Part shown: positions 45,300 through 56,928 of the stretch, one piece after another
Layout: every line of letters begins with the position of its first letter
How positions within the stretch are numbered: the stretch's first letter is position 1
Assembly: GCA_032158125.1 (NCBI GenBank)
Contig: JASKOT010000023.1
Location: forward strand, 1-64,000
DNA from: Papiliotrema nemorosa
Lineage: Eukaryota; Basidiomycota; Tremellomycetes; Tremellales; Rhynchogastremaceae
Reading direction: 5' to 3'
DNA length: 64,000 nt
Translations under genes and position numbers: made by a program
Notes under the pieces: generated by a model
Told to the model about the DNA's origin: nothing
What the model saw: only the letters and a program-made list of their open reading frames with translations
The model's database searches: none

Positions 45300-46637
45300 C
45301 GGGAATCATCTAATCGTTACGGATGCGGCATACACATTCATCCCGGAGCGTGATGAAGGGTGACAACGAGAAGAGCAGATGGGTCATTCGTGAAACGCGA
45401 TTGAACGCAAAGATTGAAATCCCCGTCCATCCGGTATGCCCTTCAATGACCGCCGGGGCAATAAAAGTAGGACTGGACGATCAATCTGACGGCCATCGTG
45501 CATTATAACATGTGCTGCAGCATACGAACTTCAAGGTAGCGATCCCGGCCGGGATGCAAAAGTGTCCATAATGTAACATCGGATCCTCGATGACCGGTTC
45601 ACCGAGTCCCATATTCAACAACTGTCTCTACCGCAGCCTTCTATCGACATTTCTGATGCTTGGGTCAAAACTATCTCTGTTGTTTGCTTTGTTCGTCCAT
45701 GCGCCTCTCGTCCCTCTGTGCTTCTGCGACGATTGTCACATACGAACGACCACGTCCGCATAGTAGAGCGACCTTTGCCCTCTGCATACTCATAACAAGC
45801 GCCCGGCTAATTTCATTTCCCTCGCCACTTCGCCTCCTGGTGTGTCTTGGCAATGAGATGATATGACCCATCTACCCACTAGATGTCAACAAGCTAACAA
45901 GGCAACGTGGCTACGTCCTTGTTCCAGCGCACATCCTTTTCAGACAGCTGATGCAAAGGCACACATGGCGTTCCAGTCTACCAAACAGCTAGAGTCAGCC
46001 TTGAAAACCTTATCAAGTTGTTTATCGAGTTGGCGACTCAATCCTCGTCCGTCGCGCTCATGAGTGGGTGTACCACTCGCGTGACCGGCAATGAGCTTCC
46101 AGCATCGAGTCTTGCGTCTGCCGGTATCAGCCAAAAACAGGCACGCGAAGAGTTTTCCGAGACCTTGGTTGACTGGAATTTACCCTTTGGAAAGTGGTAT
46201 TCCACCTGGGCGAGGACGATCATTCGTCTGTTCCTACATTACTTGTTTACTCCAGACTCAGCCACATGGTTTTGTGACTGACGCACATCTCCCCGTCCGG
46301 CTCTATGGAGTTCGGGCGCGGTAGGTGTACAACTCTGATTACAATTGACCGACCTCGGATGTTTGACGACCATGCGCGAGGCTCCTAAAGGCGCCGTCTT
46401 GGTTTTGATGGCGTCGACGGTGTTGTTTGCTACTGACGTTGTTGACGTCGATGCACCATCGACGAAGTTTGCCTGGGCTACTGCCCTTATCGCCAAGATG
46501 TCAAGCTCGCACCAATGTTTGCCGAAGAGACCGAGGGCCAATAACGCTGAACACCGTCGACCATCTATAAGAACCCCTCAAACAGACCTCACCCGTTTCC
46601 TCCACTTCCTCTCCCCTCCTCAAACCCCATCCTCACC
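45300..46637. other. 1.3-kb region without a confident gene
   Basis: This is the divergent upstream region of the methyltransferase and the CPL1-like gene. At 46345-46530 both strands hold plausible frames: plus with APKGAVLVLMAST, minus with AQANFVDGASTSTTSVANN. Neither can be tied to a family. A CGTCGATG/CATCGACG inverted repeat lies near 46446-46464. No tRNA was seen. Confidence 0.4.
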
Positions 46638-48679
46638 ATGGCATCACGCCCATCCTTCCTTTTCTGCGTAATAGCAACTATCCTATATCTCACCCCGGCT
46701 CTAGCCTTCTATCCCAACATCACCACCCCCTCTTACGCCGTCGACTTCGGGCTCAACGTCCTGTCCGCACGTGCTGAACCCGATTGCACACCGTACAAGA
46801 AGACCGAGGGATCGTTCTGTGGTCCTCTGTGTGGTTGTGATCCCGGATTAACATGTATCTCTGGTAAATGTTCGACTGCATCTGCACCGGCACTGGTCAA
46901 TCCGGGATGTACGAGCGATGATCAATGTCCCGATGGAATGGGATGTGGCTGGGTCACCGGCAACAAGGTTGATGGGAGTGAGTCGAGTCTTTCCTTTCAC
47001 CTGTATCATGGTGGGCTGATGTATAGCCGCATGTGGAATGCGATATGCGAGATGTACGAAACAAAGCGATTGTTCAGGTCAATATGTCTGTGTAGATGCT
47101 CAATACACGCAATTGATCAAGGGCAAAGACGACTATGCCAATTGCGACGGTGCCGATGTGCGTTTCTCGTACAAATGGACATATCACTGAATAGCGCTGA
47201 CTCTTCAGCAAGGACAAGCCTTCGTATGCACATACAACGACAAGGGTGGTGCGTTCGGCGACTCGTTTTGTCAGAACAACGATCCAAATTGGAACAAGGC
47301 TTGTGGTGATGTCCGACGAGGATCTACAGTGACAGGAGTGTGCAATGGAATGTGGACGCCCTGTGATCTCGCTACACCTACTTCGCCTGCTACCTCGTGT
47401 TTCTGGGGGTTCTGTATCGGCAGGACTTACAACGGTCTGACTGGTAAGGCAGCTGCCGTTGCTCAATGTCGGGACACTGATGATAGACTACTGCACTTGG
47501 AAACCTGGACCTTGTGATACCGACAACGACTGTGACAATGGGCTCCTCTGCGGACCCAATGGATACTGTGGTGGACCCGGTGAGTCGCGATAGATGCCAA
47601 CGGCTCTCGCACCTTGCAAGCGCTGAGATCAGGAACCAAATGTACCGACAACAACTTTTGTGGGGATCCTTACCCATGTATGGACGACGGGACGGGTGAA
47701 TCATTCTGCGCAAATTACAATGCCAATTTGAAACAAACCCCTGCGAAAGACTATGATCAAAACTCTGGGTTGCGAACTGTATGCGACTACAACAATGGAG
47801 ACTCCACCACATGCGGAGATACTTCTTACTGTGGACAATCTCGTGATCCGTCGACCCAACTCGGTGTATGTGGAGGTGCCAATGCCGTCTGTTATTCCGA
47901 CAATCAATGCGCCACTGGAGGATGCGATTTCAACACATACAGGTGTAAACCTTGGTATGCGGTCGGATCCCGGGTGGCAGACCAATCGTGCGATTACCAA
48001 ACGGATTGCGGGGACGGTCTCGCCTGTGTGGATAATGGATTGGGAGTATCCACTTGTCGTGCGAAAACAAGCATAAACGCCAGAATATGCCAAGTCGGAT
48101 GGGCTGGAGCGTGTGTGGACGACCCGAACTTTTCCAGTTGTGGATTTAGCAGGAGTGGCTCGGTCGAGATGGGCGTGTGTGGAGGTCAGGGCGCAAGTTG
48201 TGAGACGAGTGCGGATTGTTGGACGGGGACTTGTAACGATAAGAAGACTTGCGAGTTTGGTCCTACCCCGACCGGAGCGATGAACTACCGACGACGATCC
48301 GCCGAGAGGAAATGTAGACGTGGACAGGAATTGTGTCCTGTAGGAGGCAAAATGGACGATGAAGAGGTGCAAGTGTTGATGAGTGGTTGGGAGGTGCGTG
48401 ACAGCCTCACTCCTGAGTCTTCTCCTTAATCTTCAGTGTGTCGACACCCAATCGACCATCGACTCTTGTGGTGGTTGTATGTGGGGCTCGGACCGACCAG
48501 GAAAGGACTGTACCGAGATTGATGGCGTTGACATTGTCTCTTGTACCAACGGACAGTGTATCATCGGTAAGTGGCGTTAGAAGGATAAGTCTTGTGGCTA
48601 TTCTGACGGGACAGATTCTTGCGCTCCTGGATGGTCAATGTCGAACAATGCCACTTCGTGTGTCCGGGACGAGTATTAA
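46638..48679 (+). CDS. Secreted Cys-rich protein with C-terminal CPL1/PriA-like domain, 588 aa
   Basis: Join 46638..46977, 47027..47157, 47209..47443, 47487..47579, 47621..48393, 48437..48566, 48615..48679; introns are 41-51 nt. A signal peptide (FLFCVIATILYLTPALAF) starts the protein. Residues ~50-470 hold many short Cys modules of the form C..D.QC..G.C (for example CTSDDQCPDGMGCGW, CYSDNQCATGGCD, CDYQTDCGDGLACVD), resembling dickkopf/EB-type repeats. Then RRRSAERKCRRGQELCP introduces the C-terminal domain: WECVDTQSTIDSCGGC, GKDCTEIDGVDIVSC, NGQCIIDSCAPGWSM. This is the CPL1-like/PriA domain of basidiomycete secreted proteins; Cryptococcus CPL1 is a secreted effector linked to capsule and host interaction. 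This protein is longer than CPL1 itself. A role at the cell surface or outside the cell is inferred. Confidence 0.85.
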
Positions 48680-48978
48680 GGTGTCAAAGCGATCTTCAAG
48701 AAATGGCTGTGCACCATGGACATTATGTGTTTTCCTTTTGGGTTTCCCTTCCTTCGTCTTCGCTCTTTCTTCTTTCCTCTCGGATCATTGTAGATCCCTT
48801 CTCCCATCTGGGTACACAGTATGCATCAGTGGCCATTCATCCAATCTTGACTATTGGATCAGTCAACCTAGGCCGATGGAGAATGACCTATGCGTTCACG
48901 TTGGCCTATGATTATAATGATTCATATCACTCACAACGGGTGTATCTATTCTCTTCTATCTGCGGCCTCGAGAGCACC

Positions 48979-50491
48979 TCAATCTTCATCATTCACCGCC
49001 GTCTCAGCATCGCTAACTCTACTTCTCTCTCTACCACCTCTTCTCCTCCCTTCCTTCCCTCCTTGCCTCTCAGTCTCTTCTCCTCCTCCCTCTTCCCTCG
49101 CCCTACCTTCCTCGGCCTTCTTCTCCTTGTCCTTCTGCATCTCCTCCCATGCTTCGCCAAGCAACAGCTCTCCCGAGATGACCATTGGTAGGGTGGACAG
49201 CACAAGCCACAACCATAACAACACCATGAACACCAAGATTATACTGGATACCACTCGGAAGGTGGGCGAGTCGAAATCTATAGCGAATTGAGTAGCGACG
49301 ATCCCGTATGCTCCGAATGGATAGGCGGCAGACCACATGTTGAGGTTGAATCTCGTTTTGCCCACATCCCGTATGAAAGCTACGAGGGCGAATATGAGCC
49401 AGAACCTGGTCAATCAGCACACACGCTATCATTCCGTTCGAAGGGCGACACATACGTCGCGAACCCCCATAACGTAAGGCCAAACACCAGTCCAGCAGCA
49501 TACAGCCCGTCACCTGAAATAAGCTCTGCTAGTGATATTGTATTATCCAACTAGGATCGCTCACTGATATCCGTGCTTGCAATAGGACCTTTACTGTAGT
49601 AATCAAAGACATGTTTCTTCGGTCCGGCGAGGTATCCGAGCGTGATGAACGAGTATGCGGCGTTGGAGAATGGAGCGAGGGGGATCATCTGCGCTGCAAC
49701 CTTTTTCGGCTCGGGCGTTTGATTGTGCAACAGTCGGAGGAACAGCGCCGACATGGTGAGCAGGCACATGATGAATCCTGCACATCAATACACGCTCGAC
49801 TTTCTGAAACTCATTATGTGACTCACCGGCGCCTAGGAGGAAGTAAGATACAACTACCACCGGCATTGACAACCCGATAGTGAGCGGTGTATAGCTGACC
49901 ACCACGCTGCCCGCCGTTGCAGTTGCCAACAGCCCTGTTGTGGGGTAGAGCAACGTCGGGGCTAGATTGTCGATCGCGACCTTCTCGTCTCTGACCAATA
50001 GCCAATAAGTCGCTGTTGCCGAGACGATCGACATCAAGACTACACCCCACCACAGACCGAAACTTGCATATTGCCAATTGTCCCACCTCGACCCGCAGAT
50101 CAACGCGAGGAGTTCGACAATGGTAGCTGCTGCGATGGTAGTCGTGGACAAGTAGGCAGTCTGCTCCACTTCCGATTCGAAGAGTCTAGCTGTCGCTCCG
50201 GGATATCTGATCCAACGAGTGATGAATGTGAGTGAGATCGCAGCGAAGAAGATTATATCGAGGATCCATACGATGGTCGAGATGATTTCTGGAATCAGGC
50301 AGTTTCAATGGGAGAAACTCACCCAGACCTCTGAATTGATACCCGTTGTTATGTAGCAGTGCAGCAAGTACACCAGTGCCCATACAGATGATGAACATCT
50401 GAGGGGTGAAGGATCTAATCGCTGCCGATCCAGAATTGGGTACATCTTTCCAGTAATTCCTCTTGGGTAGAGGAGCTTTCAACCCGCCCAT
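48979..50491 (-). CDS. TDT-family membrane transporter (SSU1 sulfite pump/malic acid permease type), 442 aa
   Basis: Minus-strand join 50491..50323, 50288..49827, 49777..49565, 49513..49456, 49405..48979; introns are 34, 49, 51 and 50 nt. The first helix region has FTPQMFIICMGTGVLAALLH, the typical F...MGTG start of the TDT family. RWIRYP, TLLYPTTGLLATATAGSVV (P...A..G.V motif), MIPLAPFSNAAYSFITLG and WSAAYPFGAYGIVATQFA follow; W...FP.G.Y is conserved in Ssu1/Mae1. About ten helices are present. The tail of ~65 residues is extremely rich in Glu, Arg and Gly and cytosolic. Ssu1 exports sulfite; Mae1 imports malate; SLAC1 relatives pass anions. By length and motifs the Ssu1 side is favoured, though not certain. 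The 299 bp before it (48680-48978) is the convergent 3' flank. Confidence 0.85.
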
Positions 50492-50855
50492 CGTGGATAG
50501 CTAGGGGGTCTGAACAACGGATGTAGGAAGATCGGTATTGTGTGTTCGTGCAGTGTGGAGGAGAGGTGTGATGCATAGTTGCTATAATGCACATGCTGGA
50601 TGACCTCGACTGACAGGAGCAGGCAGTATAGGTCGATCCGTTGACACTTGAAAATGACGATCACGCTTGCAACGTCATCGAAATCACTCCACCCACTCCG
50701 ACACCCGATATACACTATGCAGGCGATGTCAGTCCCTCTCACTACTGCAGGTAGTCTGTGCCGAGACGGAGCAGGGTATATTTGGTTCCCAATTCAGATG
50801 CATACGAGGTCCCGCCAAGAACAGGTCATCAAATCCAGTGATCACTAACTGGAAA

Positions 50856-53242
50856 TCATTGGGCCGCCCCCACTTTGGCGCGTTTCGGCGGCGAAGGTTG
50901 ATCTTCGACCGGTTCAACCAGAACGGTAGATCCAGCTTTACCCGTCCCAGCCGTACTGATCTTTCCGTGCGGATGAGCATGTGCACCATGAGGATGATCG
51001 TGTCCCTCTTCTTCCTCGTTGATCGCTTCGGGCCAAGCTTCCCAACCATCATCAAAGATATCAAACAATCTCTCGGCCTTCTTTTCGTCGGATTTACGCG
51101 ATTTCATCACCTGAGATTAAGATTGACGGAGTGGACACAAAAGACAGTTGCTCACCTTTTCCCATTGAGCCCATTCTTTGTCGGTCAGAAGAGCAGAGTT
51201 GAGCGTGTTGGTCATCAACTCCTGGTCCAGATCTTGACCGATGAACACCACTGACCATTAGCAAACTAAACATCCCACATCATTATAGGTGCCCGCTGAA
51301 ACATAGTCAGACTGAGAAAGACTCACATTCCTGCCTTCGATCACCCCATTCACCCATAAAGTCCAACTTGATAGCGTCGATGACCTCCTGATCACCTCCT
51401 CCGGGCCACTCCTCCTCCGGAACAAGGCACATCCACGGTCCACCGCCACTCAACGTGAACATGATCTACCTATCAGCATCATTGATCGTGATAAGGGGTG
51501 GCGAGGTAGCCCAGATAGTCACTCACACCAGCCTGAGACCACTCTCCATGGAGGCTCGGTCTCGTCGCGATCCATATGAATCCTTTAGACCTGAGGACCC
51601 CTTTCCAGACTTTGGAGGCTCGTTTCGCCTTGGCTCTAGCGGGCAGATCCAACTCTGCTTTCTGTTTTTCCATCTCTGCCAGAGCTTCCTCTTTCCTCTG
51701 ATCCTCCGTCTTCTCCACCTCGTCTGCCTTCATCTTCTTATCCCCATCTTCATCCTCATCCTCATCCCCATCGTCATCGCTGTCCTCCTCGTCCTCCTGA
51801 TATTCTGTCTGAATGACACAAAAGGGTTCTGAAACTAAATCCCATAACCTCTTTGGATGGAAAGGTCTTCTGGCGGAATAGACAAACGATCCGATCCCAT
51901 ATTCCAACGTCTCTGGTTTGGGTACCATTCGTTTCTCACCGTTCTTATCCAACATCTCCATCAGGGTGCTTTCGCGGAGAGAGGCGAGCCAACCTGCCCC
52001 GGAAGCTGCTGTGGAAAAGTCGAACAAGTTGGTGTTGAGGATGGAAGAGAGGTCCACCCTGGAGTAGGTCGTTCGGATGATCTTTGCCGAGCTGGTATAT
52101 AGTCAGCGTGTTGCTCCGCAAGAGGAAACAAATGGGATGAGAGACCACTGCGGGATCCAAGTCGGCAGGACGAGATTTAGGACAGTATGAGTGACTCACG
52201 GGTTGAGAGTCTTGACCAGTCTTTCCACTCGATCGACCTGCTCTGTCGACATCATATCCACCTTGTTCAACAGGATGACATTGGCAAACTCGATCTGATC
52301 CGTCAACCTGTGTATTAGTCAAACTCTCATCCTCCCAGACCTCCAATCTGCGCCACATTCGTAGACGGTGTGAGCGACTTACAAATCAGTAATGTTCCTC
52401 TCATCCTCCGGATCAACCTCTTTCCCATGTCTATCCGTCAAGAAATCCGTAGTATCGAAATCGTCCATAAACGTCGTACAATCCACCATGGAAACACAAC
52501 AGTCCAATCTCGCCACTTTACTCAAACCACCAGCAGCTATCAATTGCGCCAGCTTTTTGCGTGATTCGGGCGTTTGGGACGCATCTTCAGGTAAACCTTC
52601 TTCGATCTCTTGCAGAGTGGCGGAAGAGAGGGTCTCTGCGAATTCGGGGGTGAAGGTTTCGGCAACTTGGATCGGTTCGGAAATTCCCGAACTTTCAATG
52701 ATGAGGTAGCTGTCAATGTCAGTCTCATACATCTGAATGAGCGGTACATGCATGTCGCAACACGGCTATAGTGGGAAGATGCGACGAGGGTGGACTCACT
52801 CGTAGAGACCCGCCTCGGCCAGAGTGGCGATTTCTTCCAACAAGTCTGCTCGCAGCGTACAACAGATGCAACCTGATATGTAAGTATCAATCATCCTGCA
52901 CAACTCCCCTTGGGCCGGAGCCGAAGGCACGTTCGACTTACCATTTTGCATTTGAACGACCTTTTCTTCCTTCTGAGTGAGCTTGTGGTTGGTGATCAAT
53001 GCCGCATCAATCTGCCACATTCAGCTTCCCTCTTGACTTCCATAGTGTATCTGCGTATTTGGCAGCCATGGCAGGGCAGTGTGACTCACGTTGAGAGCAC
53101 CCATATCGTTCACTACCACTGCGCATCGTAGACCGTGCTCCTTCGATTTAAGGATATAAGACAACAAGGTCGTCTTTCCAGATCCCAAGAACCCAGAGAG
53201 AAGGGTGACGGGCAACCTCGAGTCTTTCTCAGCTACGGGCAT
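50856..53242 (-). CDS. ZNG1: COG0523 zinc-chaperone GTPase (Zng1/CBWD type), 594 aa
   Basis: Minus-strand join of nine exons: 53242..53090, 53011..52942, 52872..52800, 52709..52383, 52307..52200, 52091..51527, 51465..51327, 51250..51156, 51110..50856. P-loop LLSGFLGSGKTTLL (residues ~14-27), the metal-binding GCICCTLR (CxCC, ~76-83), ESSGISEP (Walker B-like) and NKVD (guanine specificity) define the SIMIBI GTPases of COG0523. The C-terminal CobW_C domain has FVYSARRPFHPKRLW, KGFIWIATRP and FIGQDLDQ. The tail has GHDHPHGAHAHPHGK, a His-rich metal site. Zng1 enzymes hand zinc to methionine aminopeptidase. Oddities: a ~50-residue insert rich in Asp/Glu within CobW_C and a ~35-residue insert before it, making it longer than human ZNG1 (~395 aa). 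Confidence 0.9.
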
Positions 53243-53804
53243 CTTGTCTTTTCTGTTGGGTGGATGATACGACTGATGATGAGTGTAAGAGATGCACACA
53301 GGGGGAATCGAAATTTTGGTCAATATATAGCATGGATGCACCGGAGGGGTTGGACTGGTCGGGTGGGGACCTGACCGGTCATGAAACGTCTCGCGCTTCA
53401 TTGGTCGAGCGATACCCCTCTACCGTGTCAAGCGGTCCGCGTAGCATATAGAGGACCCAAGACGTGTCCGGAGAGGTCCTCGGTACGGGCATGTGGGTAT
53501 CCGAGGCAGGGTACAGCTTCGAAACATTCATGGGTAGCCTCCATCGATTCACTTCCTCCTGAAGTTGCACCACCAAGCAACGCACACGATAAAGGCATGG
53601 CCCTCATCGATGGCCATACCGCAATGACAGGAAGACCCCTGTCGTCGAGCCAAACCTTTTTGTTCACGATGAGCAAATTTGAAGATCATATACATGTTGG
53701 CACGGGTCATAGAAGTCATCCAGATCGGAAGTATCGTGATAATCCAAAATATCATGGCGTCGAGCCATTTTTCAGTCATGATCATTCCGAGCTCCACTGC
53801 AGGC
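53243..53804. promoter_or_regulatory. Upstream region of ZNG1 with a 10-bp palindrome
   Basis: This region separates the PEF stop (53805) from the ZNG1 ATG, both minus strand. A perfect palindrome TGACCGGTCA lies at 53372-53381, about 130 bp upstream of ZNG1. Binding is not known. Confidence 0.4.
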
Positions 53805-55437
53805 CTAGCTCGGCGAGTCGAGCATCATACCCATCTGTGTCGTCAGCACCGCTCATGTCTCATAAAAAGTTGGTTGCGGTAATGCATACTCACAAACTGA
53901 TTGTAATCCAATGTCAACCTCCCCTCGTTCCTCGCATCTGCCCTTCTAAAGCTTTCCGTGTAGTGCTTGACCGTGACACAAGCCATCAAGAATCGATCAA
54001 AACTGATGCCTCTACTTCTCTCCTGACCCGGGATAGGGGGAGGGGAGAATCTCTTTTCGAGTTTTCGAACCATATCCGCCGGCAAGGAAAAGCCAAAGCC
54101 TAGAAGAGCCTGGTGTAGCTCTTTACGGTCGATAGTCCCCGAATTGTCTCGGTCAAATCGGAGAAAGATGCCGTGCCAATCCTACAACGATCAGCTAAAC
54201 CCTCAACGAAGTACCGTGTATCACTCACCTGGATGTATCGGTACAGCCCCTCGAATTCCATAAAGTTTATGCTACCACTACGGTCCGTGTCGAAGATGTC
54301 TGTCCCGAGTCAGTCCACGAATTTTTCCAGTCTTCCGAGAAGCTTACTCATCAGCTGCTTGTCAGCGTTGACCGCATCATGAGGGACAGAAGCAGAACCT
54401 ACCATCTTGACACAATCTTCCCTCGCTTCAATCGTCTCGTCCTTGGCCAGTAGTCTCTGCAAGTCAAAGGCATTCAACTGGCCATTTCGCGAGCTGTCAA
54501 ATTGATTGAATCTTTTGGTCAGTCCTGAGCCTCCTTATAGGTAGAGAACCTAAAAATCCAATAAAACTCACAAATGACGCAGTTCTGGGTCTTCGGAAGC
54601 CTGAGGAGGGGGCATAGGTGGCGATTGCGGTTTGTTCCACTGTTGCGATGGGGGCGGGACGGCATTGCTAGACCACTGTGGTCCTGGGCCCCCAGGAGCG
54701 TTGGAGTACCTTTGTTGTTGCTGTGGTGGTGGTTGATGTTGGGTTGGAGGAGAATGGTAAGATTGTTGCGATTGCGGTCGACCACCGTACGGACCTTGCT
54801 GTGGTGGACCTCCTTGTTGTTGATGCTGATATCCACCTTGGGGTCCTCCGTATTGTTGTGGTGGTGGTCCACCATGATATTGGCCCGATCCACTAGGAGA
54901 GAAAGGGCGTGATTGGTTTGGATGCTGTCCATTCGGTCCACCTGGACCTCCATAGCCCGGTCCACCTTGGAACGATTGTCTCTGTTGAGGTGGACCAGGG
55001 TGACCTTGCCCCGGGTACCCACCGGGAGGTCCCATCTGCCCGTTGTTCTGCTGGGGCGGAGGGGGGTTTGCCTTTCTCTCTTCTTCCCTCCTTTCCGCCT
55101 CTGCCTTGGCTGCTTCCTCCGCCCTCTTCTTCGCATACCTCTCCTCATACCGCCTCCTAGCTTCATCACTGACCGAGCTGTAAGGGTTCGGAGCTTGCAT
55201 GGAGCCAAAGGAGGGTCCTCCGGGAGGCATGGGTGAACGAGGTGTTGGGTTACGTTGAGATGGGGGTTGAGGTGACGAGGTATCTCTCATTGCCTTGTCC
55301 CCAATGGCGAATGGTGAGTCGCCTGCGGATGGACGACCGAGGTATGCCATTCCAGTGAGAGGGTGCGGAAAGGGGCGACTCGAGGCAGATAGGGGGGGGG
55401 AGGGAGGGGGGAAGAGCTGTGTACGGCTGGTGGTCAT
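53805..55437 (-). CDS. PEF1: Penta-EF-hand protein, Pef1/peflin-like, 456 aa
   Basis: Minus-strand join 55437..54572, 54511..54403, 54354..54348, 54299..54229, 54181..53894, 53834..53805; the third exon is 7 nt. Residues 1-285 are disordered: a proline-rich start, a KAEAERREEERK coiled segment, then Gly/Gln/Pro repeats (QGGPPQQGPYGG-like). The C-terminal ~170 residues carry EF-hands: FNQFDSSRNGQLNAFDL, FDTDRSGSINFMEFEGL and FDRDNSGTIDRKELHQAL, then two degenerate hands (ISFDRFLMACV, DYNQFMGMM). Long Gly/Pro-rich N-terminus plus five hands defines the peflin/ALG-2 group. Yeast Pef1 acts in polar growth and cation responses; peflin/ALG-2 act at ER exit sites. Calcium binding is expected for the first and third hands. 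Confidence 0.88.
54348..54354 (-). other. 7-nt microexon of the penta-EF-hand gene
   Basis: CTGATGA lies between a CAG acceptor and a GTAAGC donor, flanked by two 48-nt introns. It restores LMN between CVKM and IFDTDRSG and keeps frame. Confidence 0.7.
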
Positions 55438-55731
55438 GGCGACGACGCGTGATGTAAACAACCCCCTCAGATTAGCGGGATCAATTGCCGTCCCGGGCGT
55501 GTCATTACAAATTGTCCGGAGTGGGTTGTACTCGTTTGTAATCCGGGGGTAATATAATTTTGTAATGATTTATCCCCGACCCATTTTATCCCCCTTGCTC
55601 CCCGTGGTGTGTGACGCCCACAGATCTCCACCCCCTTCGTGCTGTCATGTCTTGAGCAAACGTCTCTCACCTTTCTTCATCACCACCTCCTTGTTTCCAC
55701 CTGAATCTTCTTCCATCGCGAAATTCTTGCA
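55438..55731. other. Spacer between the divergent PEF and SEC14 genes
   Basis: A 294-bp shared upstream region that also contains the 5' UTR of SEC14. It is pyrimidine-rich just before the SEC14 ATG. No specific site was recognised. Confidence 0.4.
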
Positions 55732-56928
55732 ATGGCTGTGCGTACCTTGAATCTCAACGGTGTGTTCAGCTGACCCTCTAGACCAAAGATCCTCTGTCTG
55801 GACACCCAGGTCACCTGTAAGTCTCACGTGCCATACACGTTCAACGCTACACAAGATGTCAACGAGAAGGAGCTAACCTCAGTGACGAGTCTCAAACGGC
55901 TGCTCTTGAAGCCTTCAGGCAAGAGCTTCTTGCCGATGGTCTGATCCCCCAAGACCGAGCGGCGGCTGCGCAGACGATAGGTTACGATCGATACGACGAC
56001 ACGACTCTACTCCGGTTCCTTCGTGCGCGAAAGTTTGACCTCCCCAAGGCCAAGATCATGTGGGAGGCCAATGAGAAATGGAGGAAAGAGTTCGGTACCG
56101 ATGACATTGCCGCGTATGTCCCCTCCCTCGTTCCATCCATCACGCGGGACTGATGAACAGTCACGGATTCGACTATCCCGAACAATCCGAAGTGGACAAG
56201 TATTACCCTCAATTCTACCATCGAACCGATAAAGACGGACGACCGATCTACATTGAGCAGCTCGGTAAACTCGATATCAACAAGTTGTACGCTTTGACGA
56301 CTCAAGATCGACAAATGAAACATCTCGTGCACGAGTATGAAAAGTTCTTGAAGGACCGATTACCTGCTTGCTCGGAGCAAAGTGGCCATTTGGTCGAGAC
56401 GAGTTGCACAATCCTGGACTTGCACAATGCGGGAATCAGCAGCTTTTACCGGGGTGAGCAGGGCAACCACCATATACAGGGAACGAGGCTGATTATGCAG
56501 TCAAGGACTATGTCGGAGCAGCCAGTAACATTGGTCAAAACTACTGTAAGTGGGACTCTTCACATGTAGAGTGTCCCACTGACGTGTAGACGTGCGTCAT
56601 ACAAATGTGAGAGTGGGTTCCTGACCGACTTTGTAGCCCGAGACAATGGGACACATGTTCATCGTCAATGTCAGTATCCGAGCGCACTCGCTATAAATGA
56701 GCTCATCACCAGGCGCCATACCTCTTCTCCACCGTCTGGTCCCTTGTCAAGCCATGGCTCGACGAGGCTACCGTCCGAAAGATCCACATCTTGGGTAAAG
56801 GATACAAGACCGAATTGCAACAATACATTGATCCCCAAAACCTGCCCAAGGACCTCGGCGGAACGTGCCAGTGCCCAGGTGGATGTTCGTTGAGCGATGC
56901 CGGACCATGGAACAAGACTCAAGCTTAA
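55732..56928 (+). CDS. SEC14: Sec14 phosphatidylinositol/phosphatidylcholine transfer protein, 286 aa
   Basis: Join 55732..55737, 55782..55816, 55883..56113, 56161..56453, 56501..56545, 56590..56591, 56637..56669, 56713..56928. The first coding exon is only ATG-GCT and the sixth is 2 nt. The product has the Sec14 start [11 protein letters not shown], the CRAL-TRIO N domain ([20 protein letters not shown]) and the lipid-binding CRAL-TRIO domain with [58 protein letters not shown] and [32 protein letters not shown] is the usual end. Sec14 exchanges PI and PC at Golgi membranes and supports PI4P-dependent secretion. Length agrees with fungal Sec14 (about 300 aa), so nothing is missing. Confidence 0.93.
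56590..56591 (+). other. 2-nt microexon of SEC14
   Basis: The dinucleotide AC lies between GTGTAG and GTGCGT. Introns of 44 nt (56546-56589) and 45 nt (56592-56636) flank it, each with its own CTGAC branch-like motif. It completes the second Tyr of the conserved NYYPE. A single 91-nt intron would leave the downstream exon out of frame. Confidence 0.6.
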
